From Arcobacter sp. CECT 8985 (GTDB lineage Bacteria > Campylobacterota > Campylobacteria > Campylobacterales > Arcobacteraceae), in contig NZ_PDKC01000012.1 in assembly GCF_004116495.1 (NCBI RefSeq), forward strand, positions 1-64,000: 64,000 bases of DNA, given 5' to 3'. This document shows, in pieces, positions 63,139 through 64,000 of this stretch. Within the stretch, counting starts at the first letter, position 1; every line of letters begins with the position of its first letter. Both the position numbers and the translations under genes were made by a program. Below the pieces are notes generated by a model that made no database searches, was not told where the DNA came from, and saw only the letters and a program-made list of their open reading frames with translations.

Positions 63139-63747
63139 TTATTTTATATGCATAAAGTTTTGAAGAATTTTTAATCCATTGTCATGTGATTTTTCAGGGT
63201 GTGGTTGGAAACCATATATATTGTTTTTATTAACAGCACTTGCAAACTCATAACCATAAATGGTTTTACCTATTATATTTTCCTCTTTTGTTACTGCATG
63301 GTATGAGTGAACAAAATAAAGGTAAGGATTTTTTAATCCTTCAAATAGTTTGTGCTTTTTATTTTCTATAGTGTTCCATCCCATATGTGGAATTTTGAAA
63401 TTTTCAGTCATTTTAGATTTATCAAATTTTACAATATCCCCTTCAATAAGTCCTAAACCTTTAGTTTTTCCAAACTCTTCTGAGCTATCAAATAAAAGTT
63501 GCATTCCAAGACAGATTCCTATCATTGGGTTACCACTTTTTGAGTATTGCAAAATTGCTTCTTTCATCCCTGTTTTATTTAAATGTTCCATAGCATCTGC
63601 AAAAGCTCCCACTCCTGGCAATATGATTCTATCAAACTGTTTTAATTTCTCAGGGTCCTTAACAAAAGATGCTTTTGTATCTAAAAGACTACAAGCATTG
63701 TAAACGCTTGCTAAATTCCCCATATTATAATCAATAATTCCTATCAT
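63139..63747 (-). CDS. hisH: Imidazole glycerol phosphate synthase, glutaminase subunit
   Basis: A 202-residue class I glutamine amidotransferase. IIDYNMGNLASV starts it, the catalytic Cys is in GICLGMQLLFD near 80, and the His/Glu pair is in GFQPHPEKS near 183. It gives ammonia to HisF. No hisF is in this window. It is the first gene of the hisH-epimerase-hisA-small protein-MFS run. Confidence 0.96.
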   Translation of the reverse strand: MIGIIDYNMGNLASVYNACSLLDTKASFVKDPEKLKQFDRIILPGVGAFADAMEHLNKTGMKEAILQYSKSGNPMIGICLGMQLLFDSSEEFGKTKGLGLIEGDIVKFDKSKMTENFKIPHMGWNTIENKKHKLFEGLKNPYLYFVHSYHAVTKEENIIGKTIYGYEFASAVNKNNIYGFQPHPEKSHDNGLKILQNFMHIK

Positions 63748-63776
63748 TTTATACCCTCTAAATAAAACTGATTATA

Positions 63777-64000
63777 CTAAATTTTTGCATCAGCTAGGGT
63801 TAAAGAAAAAAGAACTTGATTATTTTTTTCTTCTAAAACTTTTTTACCTTCTAATATTGTAGCACCTGTTGTAATTAAATCATCACATAAAATTGTTGTT
63901 TTATCATGAATATTTGCTAATTTAAATTTTCTTGGATTATTTTGTCTAAATTTTAAATCTTTACCTGCATATTTGACTCTATTTTGAGCTTGTAATAAAT
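63777..64000 (-). CDS. Partial ComF-like phosphoribosyltransferase (3' end)
   Basis: The C-terminal 74 residues of a phosphoribosyltransferase-like protein, ending LADAKI at TAG (63777-63779). CDDLITTGATI is the PRPP-binding motif. The N-terminal part, which in ComF carries a zinc ribbon, lies beyond the window. ComF-family proteins take part in DNA uptake, but many homologues occur outside competence loci. Length cannot be judged. Confidence 0.8.
   Translation of the reverse strand, partial: LLQAQNRVKYAGKDLKFRQNNPRKFKLANIHDKTTILCDDLITTGATILEGKKVLEEKNNQVLFSLTLADAKI

Overview
The window is AT-rich chromosomal DNA (by eye under about 30% G+C) from a Campylobacterota bacterium, most likely an Arcobacter-type genome (Arcobacteraceae). 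Reasons: the gene neighbourhoods (accD-thiE-like-rlmH-dksA; prmA-ftsH-PSD-like), the many histidine kinases of the IAHQWRQPL type, the large number of response regulators, the MutS7-HNH protein and frequent TTG starts. No rRNA, tRNA, insertion sequence, prophage or CRISPR array was found. It is gene-dense core genome with some regulatory and accessory modules.

Layout. 1-1864 (-): a three-gene membrane operon (DUF3325-like partial, PepSY-TM, DUF3649-like) of the iron-uptake type, divergent from a TTG-started response regulator and HisKA_2 kinase (2068-4627), with a Fur-like palindrome between. 4640-6343 (-): a fused acyltransferase resembling the ornithine-lipid synthase OlsF. 6462-10457: DUF445 protein, a small unknown protein and Mfd. 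10590-11885 (-): a Tat-exported flavocytochrome c/sulfide dehydrogenase-type flavoprotein. 12056-15545: Spy/CpxP-like protein, CpxR/CpxA-like pair, and a BaiN/YhiN flavoprotein that seems to start at ATC. 15569-17542 (-): BCCT transporter. 17695-22141: YmdB phosphodiesterase, MagIII-type glycosylase, a ParA-like ATPase with a tail-anchored partner, UbiE, XseA. 22370-24631: CheW and two response regulators.

24644-29315: cyclophilin, thioredoxin-like ferredoxin, PanD, YbaB, IspA, and groESL behind a perfect CIRCE operator. 29518-31605: chemoreceptor ending in a CheR-docking-like pentapeptide, followed by a candidate stand-alone small RNA on the minus strand. 31864-44354: housekeeping genes (YkgJ, SuhB, GlmS, MetK, AccD, ThiE-like, RlmH, DksA-like, DusB, PrmA, FtsH, a PSD-like protein). 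44436-50186: HD-GYP response regulator, histidine kinase, Dps and KatG. 50234-52072: leuA behind a leader with a Leu-rich peptide typical of attenuation.

52109-60092 is the most unusual region: a tightly packed operon of a K+ channel with S4-like segment and RCK domains, a stand-alone RCK-like protein, a duplicated DUF1538 membrane protein with a PII-like tail, a thioredoxin-like protein, a haem-binding c-type protein and a MutS7 with a C-terminal HNH nuclease domain. The first four genes overlap their neighbours. 60099-64000 (-) carries an MFS transporter, a small two-helix membrane protein, hisA, a TIGR01777 epimerase, hisH and the 3' end of a ComF-like phosphoribosyltransferase.

All family assignments rest on reading motifs and lengths; no database search was possible.
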